DNA of 5,642 nt from an uncultured Prevotella sp. (GCA_945827565.1 CALZNR010000114.1:1-5642), one strand, 5' to 3'. Positions 1 through 5,642 are shown, numbered from the stretch's first letter. A program made the numbers and translations. Notes: a model not told the origin generated them from the letters alone.

Positions 1-44
1 ATTTCTGCCTGTCTCGTGGGCTCGGAGATGTGTATAAGAGACAG
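1..44 (+). other. Nextera i7-side adapter (sequencing artefact)
   Basis: This is not genomic DNA. Bases 11-44 match the Illumina Nextera read-2 transposase adapter: GTCTCGTGGGCTCGG at 11-25, then the 19-base Tn5 mosaic end AGATGTGTATAAGAGACAG at 26-44. Bases 3-10 (TTCTGCCT) are the reverse complement of the i7 index I know as N703 (AGGCAGAA), and bases 1-2 (AT) fit the end of the P7 primer. The order P7 end, index, adapter, mosaic end, insert is what an untrimmed read-through of a short library fragment gives. The first genomic base is about 45. Index identity is from memory of the Illumina list. Confidence 0.98.
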
Positions 45-46
45 TA

Positions 47-1042
47 CTGGAGCAGAATGCCGCCAAACTGAATGAACAGAATACCGAGGGGATGCAACAT
101 ATCACCAAGCCTCTGAGGGATGCGTTGGAGGAGATGAGGCGTGCTCTCCATGAGAATGCCAAGGAGCAAGCAGGACATTCAGCCTCGTTCAGAGAGCAGA
201 TAAGACTGATGGTGGAGAGCAACCGAGAGATAGGTGAACGTGCCGCCTCCCTTGCCAATGTGCTGCGAAAAGACAATAAGGTGGCGGGCAATATGGGAGA
301 GATAATTCTGGGAGACCTCCTTGCCAGTCAGGGACTTACTGAAGGTATTCACTATGAGGTGCAGGCGCGCTTGCGCGATGAACTTGGTAAGAATATCAAG
401 AACGATGAGACGGGCAAGGAGATGCAGCCCGATGTGATATTGCACTATCCGCAGGGACAGGATGCTGTTATCGACTCCAAGGTGTCGCTGGTGGCATACG
501 AGCGCTATGTCAATGCCACTGATGCTACGGAGAAAGAACAGTATCTGCAAGAGCATCTGCGCAGTGTGCGTAGTCATGTCAATGAGTTGGCACGCAAAGA
601 CTACAGTAAGTATATCCGTGCACCTCGTCATGCCATCGACTTTGTCATTATGTTTGTGCCGTTCGAGTCGTCGCTGCAGTTGGCACTTGCCAACGATGCC
701 ACCCTATGGCGCGATGCCTTTGAGCGTAAGGTGTTTATCTGTGGTGAGCAGAACTTGCTTGGTATTCTACACATCATACATATTGCATGGGTGCAATATA
801 CACAGGCAGAAAACCAACAAAAGGTGTTTGGATTGGCAGAACAACTCATCGATCGCTTGGGCGACTTTGCCAAGCGATATAATGATGTTGGAGAGGCCAT
901 TGCTAAAGTGCAGAAAGCTTATGATTATGCCAACAACAAACTTTCGGTAGGAGCGCAGAGCGTGATGAAAAAAGGCAAGGAACTGGTAGAACTGGGTGCC
1001 AAGGAAAATCCTAATCGCAAATTGCCCGTGGCAGATTGCTGA
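47..1042 (+). CDS. rmuC: RmuC-family DNA recombination protein, 5'-truncated
   Basis: The frame is open from the adapter junction (first full codon at 47, reading LEQNAAKLNEQNTEG) through the ATG at 92 to TGA at 1040-1042, so the real start lies outside the contig and the ATG at 92 is only an internal Met. Numbered from that Met, the protein has a charged, probably coiled-coil stretch (about 1-60), then the RmuC core: GNMGE at 66-70, QPDVILHYP at 112-120, VIDSKVSL at 126-133 and MFVPFE at 187-192. Family members are usually about 400-500 residues and often begin with a membrane anchor and long coiled coil, the part missing here. RmuC is predicted to have a PD-(D/E)XK nuclease-like fold; D114 and D128-S-K130 fit that pattern. 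In E. coli it limits rearrangements at inverted repeats, but its activity is poorly defined. Most homologues have Trp in the GxWGE motif where this one has Met. It converges on rsmD across a 71-base gap. Confidence 0.93.
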   Translation: MEQNAAKLNEQNTEGMQHITKPLRDALEEMRRALHENAKEQAGHSASFREQIRLMVESNREIGERAASLANVLRKDNKVAGNMGEIILGDLLASQGLTEGIHYEVQARLRDELGKNIKNDETGKEMQPDVILHYPQGQDAVIDSKVSLVAYERYVNATDATEKEQYLQEHLRSVRSHVNELARKDYSKYIRAPRHAIDFVIMFVPFESSLQLALANDATLWRDAFERKVFICGEQNLLGILHIIHIAWVQYTQAENQQKVFGLAEQLIDRLGDFAKRYNDVGEAIAKVQKAYDYANNKLSVGAQSVMKKGKELVELGAKENPNRKLPVADC

Positions 1043-1113
1043 ACATACATCCATGTGGGTGTAAACTCTGCGACATACTGAGCCAGAGGATGCAACGGCA
1101 GAGAAAACCGAAA

Positions 1114-1644
1114 CTATCTGAAGATGCTGAAATTCACGCTGCCATAGCTTCTGTGCTCTATAAATCGGGGATGGGTGGCGAAATCATGGTCTTTGCCATG
1201 CTCCAGCACAAAGATACCATCGGGTGCCAGCAACTGCTTGTCGAGTATCTGTGTGGGCAGTAGTGCCAGTTCTTTCAAAGCATAGGGAGGGTCGGCAAAG
1301 ATAAAATCATAGGGTTCCTTGCAGTTCTTGATAAATCTGAACACATCGGTGCGTATTGGCAGGCACTTGTCTGTGCCCAAAGCGTGTACACACTGGGTGA
1401 TGAAGCGGTGATGGTCGCGGTCGGCCTCGATGCTCGTCACCTGTCGGCATCCTCTTGAAAGCAGTTCCAGTGTGATGCTTCCAGTGCCAGAGAAAAGGTC
1501 GAGTGCTCTGCAATCCTCAAAATCAATGTAGGCGTTCAGCACATTGAAGATATTTTCCTTGGCAAAATCTGTGGTAGGTCTTGCCTTGAAGGTGCGTGGC
1601 ACTTCAAACCTGCGCCCTTTATATAGTCCTGTGATAATTCTCAT
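1114..1644 (-). CDS. rsmD: 16S rRNA (guanine966-N2)-methyltransferase RsmD
   Basis: This 176-residue protein matches the RsmD family in length and motifs. It begins MRIITGLYKGRRFEVP, then RPTTDFAKENIFNVL at 22-36, the SAM-binding motif I DLFSGTG at 49-55, the acidic end of the next strand (IEAD, 72-75) and the catalytic DPPY at 118-121 typical of N2-guanine and N6-adenine methyltransferases. RsmD transfers a methyl group from SAM to N2 of G966 (E. coli numbering) of 16S rRNA during 30S assembly. The frame is open further upstream to an ATG at 1761, but the start at 1644 is preferred: homologues begin at MRIITG, an AGGAGA lies 6 bases upstream (1651-1656), and the extra 39 residues look non-protein and overlap the likely promoter. 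The gene ends in TAG at 1114. It follows the beta-helix gene on the same strand after 160 bases, so it probably has its own promoter. Confidence 0.95.
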   Translation of the reverse strand: MRIITGLYKGRRFEVPRTFKARPTTDFAKENIFNVLNAYIDFEDCRALDLFSGTGSITLELLSRGCRQVTSIEADRDHHRFITQCVHALGTDKCLPIRTDVFRFIKNCKEPYDFIFADPPYALKELALLPTQILDKQLLAPDGIFVLEHGKDHDFATHPRFIEHRSYGSVNFSIFR

Positions 1645-1650
1645 GTTCTT

Positions 1651-1656
1651 TCTCCT
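1651..1656 (-). promoter_or_regulatory. Shine-Dalgarno site of rsmD
   Basis: On the minus strand this reads AGGAGA, ending 6 bases before the ATG at 1644. It is the clearest ribosome binding site in the window; the other minus-strand genes have weak or no such sites, as is common in Bacteroidetes. It decides the rsmD start against the upstream in-frame ATG at 1761. Confidence 0.7.
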
Positions 1657-1725
1657 GTTTATATATGTGGGGCTTTGTGTGGGTTTCCTCAAAGCATACA
1701 TCCTCCATTTTGTGCATGGACAGTG

Positions 1726-1753
1726 CAAAGGTAATTTCTTTGCCCACAACAAA
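1726..1753 (-). promoter_or_regulatory. Putative Bacteroidetes-type promoter of rsmD
   Basis: On the minus strand TACCTTTG (1733-1726) matches the Bacteroidetes primary sigma factor -7 consensus TAnnTTTG exactly. A TTTG (1753-1750), a candidate -33 element, lies 16 bases upstream, a little closer than the roughly 19 bases usually described. Transcription from here would give a leader of roughly 75 bases before the rsmD ATG. The position, in the only sizeable gap between the minus-strand genes, supports it. The -33 part is the weaker half of the call. Confidence 0.5.
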
Positions 1754-1804
1754 CCACTCACGCTGGAACACGCAGTGCTGTTTAAGATGATGACTCTTGA
1801 GTAG

Positions 1805-3469
1805 TTAGTTCTTCATTTTGATCTCGCCCACTACGGTGCCCGAAGGTCCTGTGCTGCCGGTGTGTTGCAGATGAAAGCCGGCAAAGGGGTTGGGATGAGG
1901 CATGATGGCAGTGAGCGTTTGCGAGGCATTCATACCGGGATTCTCTATCAGTGCGCTGAACGTACTGTCATGGGCAGTGAGCGTGATGCTACATTCTCCC
2001 TTATAGATGCGACATACCTGTGGCTGTGAGATAGGTTTTATCTCTCCTTGCAGGTATTCCACAATCACTGCCTCTACTGCATGGTCGTGGTCGGGAGTGC
2101 GTACAATGCGCAGTCCGTAGCCGGTAAGGGTGCGTGTGTTGAACTTGATACAAAGGTCCAGATACTGTCCGGTGGCAGAACCGAAGCCCTGCCCGGCTCC
2201 TTTACAGGGATAGAGTGTCACTGTGCAGGTTTGCGATGTGCATGGTTCTCCTTCGTGGCGTGGCGTGTACATCAGTCGTGCCCCTTTTTGCAGTTGCACC
2301 AGTCCCCATTTCCCTTCGGCTCCATCCACGCCCTCTGCCCATCCCCAGGCACTGCGACTGTTGTCTGCTTGCCAGTTGTGTGCCATGGTGTCGGTGGGTT
2401 TATGGCAATCTATGGTCCATCCTCCCGGTACTATTTCTGTTTGTACGCTCAGTGGGAATGGGGGCAGTATCAGTGGTAGTGCTTCCGTGGGTTGTGGCAC
2501 TTCAAGTGGTTTCCCGTTCAGGGTGCAGTCCTTCATCACGCATCGGTGTTTAGGGTCGGCACGTTTTGTCCACCATATCTTCAGGTTCTTGTCGTCGCTG
2601 GTCCATCGGCAGCGTACCAGCTCAATGGGGCCACTCGCTTTGGTAAGATATTGTGTGCCTTGAGTTTTGCTGTGGATGTCGCAGTCTATGAGTACAGCTC
2701 CCTGCTCCTTGTCGGTGGAGTAGAAAGGCTTGCTGCTGTACAGTGTGAAGCGGCAATGCCTGTAGATGCCTGTTCCGCATAGAGCATCATCGGTACATTC
2801 AAAATAGCAGTTGTCGAAGGTGGTGTGCTTGGCACCCACAAAGGGACAAAGGTTCAGTCGGGAGATGAAGCGGCAGTCGGTAAGTTGATAGTAATCGCCG
2901 TTGCAGATGGCTATTTGTGCCTGTACAATGGCGTTTTTCCGCTTGCTTCTGTTTTTGCGGGGGTTGAGTGGATACACCAAATCCACGTTGCAGTAGTTGC
3001 CAAAGGTGATGTGTTGTGCCTGCACATGGCTGCCCAGAAAGTGAAAAAGGGTGAAGTTTCCATAGGCTCCTTGTGTCTGTCCTCTGTTGCATGCCAGTAC
3101 CACATCTTCGGCCTGTTTGCCCATGCCAATCATTCTGATGTGGTGTGCCTTTACGGTCATTGCATAGGGAGTGCCTTCACCTGGTTCCGGGTATCTCACG
3201 GCTTCGTCGTCGGGGTTGTCCATCCAATATACTGAAGGCATGATGTATATCTCTGTCCACAGCGTGTCGTTTTCTGCTTTTTTCTCTGCATATCTCAGAG
3301 CCTCTGCGGGGGTGGCAAAGGTGAAGTTCTGGAGCGATGTGCGTGTGTCGTTCACCAGCAGGCAGTACTTGCCCGTTGTTTTCTTCTTTCCTTGAAAACT
3401 GAAGGTGGTTTGTGCCATGAGTGCCATTGCCATGCAGCTCAGCAGCAGGGTCACGATGGTGTGTTTCAT
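1805..3469 (-). CDS. Secreted right-handed beta-helix protein, pectinesterase-like, with C-terminal beta-sandwich
   Basis: 554 residues. Residues 1-19 form a signal peptide (KHTIVTLLL, then SCMAMALMA before Q20), so the protein is probably exported to the periplasm or cell surface. Residues about 70-320 look like a pectin-lyase-type right-handed beta-helix: strands end in regularly repeated xC.[FYW] turns with cysteines at 199, 221, 239, 263, 287 and 315, 18-28 residues apart. The part from QAQIAI (183) through CYFECTDDALCGTG (221-234) can be aligned by eye with the QAVAL, QDTL and VDFIFG region of pectin methylesterases. In that alignment D228 falls on the nucleophilic Asp, but the QD pair becomes L205-N206 and no clear LGRPW arginine is seen. 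Residues about 345-510 are rich in beta-strand and aromatics (GGWTIDC, GWAEGVDGAEGKWGL, GYGLRIVRTPDHDHAVEAVIV) and look like a lectin-like beta-sandwich. Acting on pectin or another glycan is a guess; the reaction is unknown. The start follows DUF3822 by 16 bases without a Shine-Dalgarno site, suggesting co-transcription. Confidence 0.85.
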   Translation of the reverse strand: MKHTIVTLLLSCMAMALMAQTTFSFQGKKKTTGKYCLLVNDTRTSLQNFTFATPAEALRYAEKKAENDTLWTEIYIMPSVYWMDNPDDEAVRYPEPGEGTPYAMTVKAHHIRMIGMGKQAEDVVLACNRGQTQGAYGNFTLFHFLGSHVQAQHITFGNYCNVDLVYPLNPRKNRSKRKNAIVQAQIAICNGDYYQLTDCRFISRLNLCPFVGAKHTTFDNCYFECTDDALCGTGIYRHCRFTLYSSKPFYSTDKEQGAVLIDCDIHSKTQGTQYLTKASGPIELVRCRWTSDDKNLKIWWTKRADPKHRCVMKDCTLNGKPLEVPQPTEALPLILPPFPLSVQTEIVPGGWTIDCHKPTDTMAHNWQADNSRSAWGWAEGVDGAEGKWGLVQLQKGARLMYTPRHEGEPCTSQTCTVTLYPCKGAGQGFGSATGQYLDLCIKFNTRTLTGYGLRIVRTPDHDHAVEAVIVEYLQGEIKPISQPQVCRIYKGECSITLTAHDSTFSALIENPGMNASQTLTAIMPHPNPFAGFHLQHTGSTGPSGTVVGEIKMKN

Positions 3470-3485
3470 ATATTATATGTGTTTT

Positions 3486-4310
3486 TCAAAGGTGGTTGGC
3501 CCATATTGTCATCAGGTCGAGTGGCATGCCTTCGATGCGTGTCACTGGGTGTCTGTTGAAAATGGCTGTGGGATTGATGTGATACACCTTGTGCAGAAAG
3601 CGGTGCAGTTCATCAGTGCACCACTGGCGGTTGGGCATGTCTCCAGAGATATAAAGTTCGTCTTCTTCTGCGTTGAGTTGCAGTTGTGTCCATGTGCCCA
3701 TCAGGTAGTAGATGGCATCTGCCGCCCTGTCGGTATCGTTGTGTGCATCGCTCAGAGAGAAGTGGTTGAAAAACTTGAATCTGTTGGGTGCAAACTGGAA
3801 CACATCCACTCCGTTGTTGTGGAAGTAGGTGTACAGTCGGTTTTTCTTTCCTGCAGTGTTGTGATGGTGCATATAGTGCCACACGGGGGCTGCTGCACTG
3901 AAGAAGCGTGCCTGTGGATAGCGGTCGGTCACCACCATCTTGAGGTCTTTGTTGATGGCAAACACGGCCACTGCGTGCAGGGTGGGCAGCACGGTGTGCA
4001 TCACTGTCTCGTTGTCGCCCAGTGTCATGCAGTGGGCATAGAGTGCCGTGCACTGCTCTTCTGAAAACATGTCGATGGGAGTCATCATCACAGGCGAATC
4101 CATCATCACCGACACAGAGGCGTAGTCTTCCTGTCCCTGCACCTCTGCCTTGAATGCCTCTCGCAGGTTGGCTGCCATGGATATGCCATTGTTTAGCGTG
4201 TAGGGCACGTAGCAAATGGGTAACGTTACCTCTTGGATGTTGAGGTGTGAGAAGGACAGGGCGCCGTTGCCTATCCTGATAATCAGTTGTGAGGAGTTTT
4301 CTTTTTTCAT
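3486..4310 (-). CDS. DUF3822 family protein
   Basis: The 274-residue protein resembles DUF3822, a cytoplasmic family of unknown function found in Bacteroidetes. Recognisable stretches are the N-terminal LIIRIGNGALSFSHL (9-23), the central VLPTLHAVAVFAINKDL (108-123), RYPQARFFSAAAPVW (130-144), VDVFQFAPNRFKFFNHF (168-184) and YYLMGTWTQLQL (201-212) followed by DELYISG (217-223). There is no signal peptide or membrane segment. The alternation of short beta-strands and a DELxIxG-like segment is reminiscent of actin-like ATPase folds, which is only an impression. In many Bacteroidetes this gene lies directly before rsmD; here a 554-codon gene intervenes. It starts 51 bases after pflA with only a weak GGA next to the ATG, and ends in TGA 16 bases before the beta-helix gene. 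No promoter is evident in the 51-base gap, so read-through from pflBA is possible. Confidence 0.85.
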   Translation of the reverse strand: MKKENSSQLIIRIGNGALSFSHLNIQEVTLPICYVPYTLNNGISMAANLREAFKAEVQGQEDYASVSVMMDSPVMMTPIDMFSEEQCTALYAHCMTLGDNETVMHTVLPTLHAVAVFAINKDLKMVVTDRYPQARFFSAAAPVWHYMHHHNTAGKKNRLYTYFHNNGVDVFQFAPNRFKFFNHFSLSDAHNDTDRAADAIYYLMGTWTQLQLNAEEDELYISGDMPNRQWCTDELHRFLHKVYHINPTAIFNRHPVTRIEGMPLDLMTIWANHL

Positions 4311-4361
4311 TCCAGTGTTGTATTTTCACTACTTCCCTTGTTTGCGTAAGCTCACTATTCT

Positions 4362-5045
4362 CTATTCTTTGTTCAGATAATCCAGTGGATAATCCATGCC
4401 CAGTTCCTTCCATTTATACACACCCATGGTATGGTAAGGCAGCAGTTCCACCTTTTTCACATTGTGCAGGTTGGCAACAAAGCGATGCAGTTGTTCCAAT
4501 TGTTGCTCTGTCTGCGTGATGGTGGGTATTTGCACCTGCCTTATCCACACGGGTATGTTCTTTTCCGACAGATAGCGTGCACAGTCGAGTATGTGCTCGT
4601 TGTTCATCCCTGTAAGTTTCTTGTGCTCACGGCTGTCGGTGTGCTTGATGTCCAGCAATATGGTATTGGTCACTTGCAGCAGGGTGTCAAAGCGGTCTAT
4701 CCAGGGGTGCTGGCGCGTGAAGCACTGTGCCGATGTGTCGAGACAGGTGTTGATGCCCCGCTGCTGGGCTTGGGTGAACAAGTCGATGCAGAAGTCTATT
4801 TGCAGCAGTGCCTCTCCTCCGCTCACGGTGATGCCACCCTCTGTTCCCCAGTAGGCGCGATAGCGTTCTGCCTGGTTCAGCAGGTCGGTGGCTTCTTGCA
4901 GGTCGGCTTCACTGCCCTTGGCCCAGGTGTCGGGGTTGTGGCAGTAGGCGCAGCGCATGGCACATCCTTTGAGGAAGATGACGAAGCGCACGCCTGGACC
5001 GTCAACAGAGCCAAATGATTCTGTGGAGTGGATATATCCCTTCAT
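4362..5045 (-). CDS. pflA: Pyruvate formate-lyase activating enzyme (radical SAM)
   Basis: The 227-residue protein is a complete glycyl-radical-enzyme activase. It uses a [4Fe-4S] cluster and SAM to make a 5'-deoxyadenosyl radical, which abstracts hydrogen from the glycine of PflB. The cluster motif CxxxCxxC is present as C28-C32-C35 in GCAMRCAYCHNPDTW, preceded by the PflA signature ESFGSVDGPGVRFV (9-22). SGGE at 75-78 is the SAM-binding motif and LDIKH at 131-135 is the expected DxK element. There is no extra ferredoxin-like cluster insert, which separates it from the activases of glycerol dehydratase or hydroxyphenylacetate decarboxylase type. The start at 5045 matches the usual MKGYIHS beginning of the family; AAGAGAG directly before it is a poor Shine-Dalgarno. 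It lies 44 bases downstream of pflB on the same strand, the standard pflBA order. Confidence 0.97.
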   Translation of the reverse strand: MKGYIHSTESFGSVDGPGVRFVIFLKGCAMRCAYCHNPDTWAKGSEADLQEATDLLNQAERYRAYWGTEGGITVSGGEALLQIDFCIDLFTQAQQRGINTCLDTSAQCFTRQHPWIDRFDTLLQVTNTILLDIKHTDSREHKKLTGMNNEHILDCARYLSEKNIPVWIRQVQIPTITQTEQQLEQLHRFVANLHNVKKVELLPYHTMGVYKWKELGMDYPLDYLNKE

Positions 5046-5089
5046 CTCTCTTGGTGAGTGTGGAGTTCAGAGGCTCTTTTTACTGTTGC

Positions 5090-5596
5090 TTACATTCGCT
5101 CGTGGGCATGGCGGGCTATTACGTCCATCTGCTGCTCTTTGGTCAGGTCGATGAACTTCACGGCATAGCCACTTACACGGATGGTGAAGTTGGCATATTC
5201 CGGTTTTTCGGGGTGCTCCATGGCATCCTTCAGTTTATCCACGCCAAACACATTTACGTTGAGGTGGTGCGCTCCTTGTGTAAAGTATCCGTCGAGCACT
5301 CTCACCAGGGTGCAACTGCGCTCCTCATCGTTGTGTCCCAGGGTATCAGGACTGATGGTCTGTGTGTTGGATATGCCATCCAAAGCATACTCGTAGGGCA
5401 GTTTTGCCACTGAGTTGAGAGATGCCAGCAGTCCGTTTTTCTCTGCGCCGTAGCTGGGGTTGGCTCCTGGTGCCAATGGGGTGCCGGCGCGTCGGCCGTC
5501 GGGCAGGTTGCCCGTGTATTTTCCGTAAACCACATTAGAGGTGATGGTCAGGATGCTGGTGGTAGGTTCGCTGTTGCGGTAGGTCTTGTGCTTGCG
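5090..5596 (-). CDS. pflB: Pyruvate formate-lyase (formate C-acetyltransferase), C-terminal part only
   Basis: Only the last 168 residues are present, against about 750-760 in full PflB. The gene runs off the right end of the genomic insert, so this is a truncation by the contig and not a pseudogene. PflB converts pyruvate and CoA to acetyl-CoA and formate without oxygen. The radical-bearing motif RVSGYAV is visible, with the glycine codon at 5170-5168, close to the C-terminus as expected. Other PflB stretches are [54 protein letters not shown] and HHLNVNVFG. The active-site cysteine pair lies outside the window. An open frame continues to a GTG at 5611, but the first five residues it gives (MYKRQ) are translated adapter; the first genuine codon is CGC at 5596-5594. 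It ends in TAA at 5090, and pflA follows. Confidence 0.97.
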   Translation of the reverse strand, partial: RKHKTYRNSEPTTSILTITSNVVYGKYTGNLPDGRRAGTPLAPGANPSYGAEKNGLLASLNSVAKLPYEYALDGISNTQTISPDTLGHNDEERSCTLVRVLDGYFTQGAHHLNVNVFGVDKLKDAMEHPEKPEYANFTIRVSGYAVKFIDLTKEQQMDVIARHAHERM

Positions 5597-5642
5597 CTGT
5601 CTCTTATACACATCTGACGCTGCCGACGATATGCAGTGTGTA
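5597..5642 (+). other. Nextera i5-side adapter (sequencing artefact)
   Basis: This is not genomic DNA. CTGTCTCTTATACACATCT at 5597-5615 is the Tn5 mosaic end in reverse orientation, followed by GACGCTGCCGACGA at 5616-5629, the reverse complement of the Nextera read-1 adapter. Bases 5630-5637 (TATGCAGT) are the reverse complement of the i5 index I know as S506 (ACTGCATA), and GTGTA at 5638-5642 begins the reverse complement of the P5 primer. Together with the left end this gives the index pair N703/S506 of the library. Index identity is from memory of the Illumina list. Confidence 0.98.

Noticed and set aside
1046..1063. Small hairpin (stem of seven pairs including one G-U, loop ATGT) just after the rmuC stop, as a terminator
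   Set aside because: It is weak, is not followed by a T run, and does not form on the minus strand. No convincing terminator is visible in the 71-base convergent gap.
1645..1761. N-terminal extension of rsmD to an ATG at 1761
   Set aside because: RsmD proteins start at MRIITG, a good AGGAGA precedes the ATG at 1644, and the added 39 residues are unlike any RsmD and overlap the likely promoter.
2048..3235. Several plus-strand open frames of 96-146 codons antisense to the beta-helix gene
   Set aside because: They arise from the coding bias of the minus-strand gene; their translations have no motifs and no plausible start sites.
1805..3469. Lipoprotein signal for the beta-helix protein through the Cys at residue 12
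   Set aside because: The preceding residues (LLS) fit a lipobox poorly, the segment before Cys is very short, and the hydrophobic stretch continues to a good signal peptidase I site after A19.
3484..3491. CACCTTTG on the minus strand at the DUF3822 stop, as a promoter for the beta-helix gene
   Set aside because: It has a mismatch in the invariant first base of TAnnTTTG and no TTTG at a suitable distance upstream; co-transcription with DUF3822 explains the 16-base gap better.
3405..4064. Open frame of 219 codons on the plus strand, antisense to DUF3822
   Set aside because: It is the mirror of a well-supported coding gene, rich in Cys, Val and His, with no recognisable domain or ribosome binding site.
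3613..4413. Open frame of 266 codons on the minus strand in another frame of DUF3822
   Set aside because: It overlaps DUF3822 almost entirely, its translation is rich in Arg, Gln and His without motifs, and the DUF3822 frame has clear family similarity.
4431..5018. Open frame of 195 codons antisense to pflA
   Set aside because: PflA is certain in the opposite strand, and the antisense translation shows no domain and no start signal.
1..5642. Inverted 19-base Tn5 mosaic ends at both termini, looking like a Tn5-type transposon of about 5.6 kb
   Set aside because: The mosaic ends are joined to Illumina adapter and index sequence on the outside, contain no transposase between them, and the first and last nine insert bases do not match as a target duplication would. 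This is the layout of a sequencing library fragment or contig.

Overview
The window reads as an assembled contig from an anaerobic member of the Bacteroidales, possibly Prevotella-like, bounded at both ends by untrimmed Illumina Nextera library sequence. Genus-level placement is inference. It rests on a DUF3822 gene (a Bacteroidetes-restricted family), a Bacteroidetes-type promoter element (TAnnTTTG) before rsmD, mostly weak or absent Shine-Dalgarno sequences, and pyruvate formate-lyase fermentation genes. Genuine genomic DNA runs from about 45 to 5596. Bases 1-44 and 5597-5642 are adapter, index and flow-cell primer sequence.

Layout from left to right: a 5'-truncated rmuC on the plus strand (47-1042) converges on five genes that all lie on the minus strand. 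In their direction of transcription these are the 3' end of pflB (5596-5090), pflA (5045-4362), a DUF3822 gene (4310-3486), a secreted right-handed beta-helix protein distantly like pectin methylesterase (3469-1805), and rsmD (1644-1114). There is no gene-free stretch over 300 bases. The largest gap (1645-1804) lies upstream of rsmD and contains its likely promoter.

How the genes relate: pflB and pflA encode an enzyme and its radical-SAM activase, which cleave pyruvate to acetyl-CoA and formate. rsmD modifies 16S rRNA, and DUF3822 is its frequent neighbour in Bacteroidetes, of unknown function. The beta-helix protein separates the usual DUF3822-rsmD pair. It carries a signal peptide and is the least understood gene here. 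rmuC belongs to genome maintenance.

I see no CRISPR array, tRNA or rRNA gene, natural mobile element or defence system. The most certain unusual signal is technical: the library adapters, which also create a false N-terminus (MYKRQ) on the pflB fragment. The most interesting biological candidate is the beta-helix protein, which appears to keep one pectinesterase-like catalytic aspartate but not the other catalytic positions.
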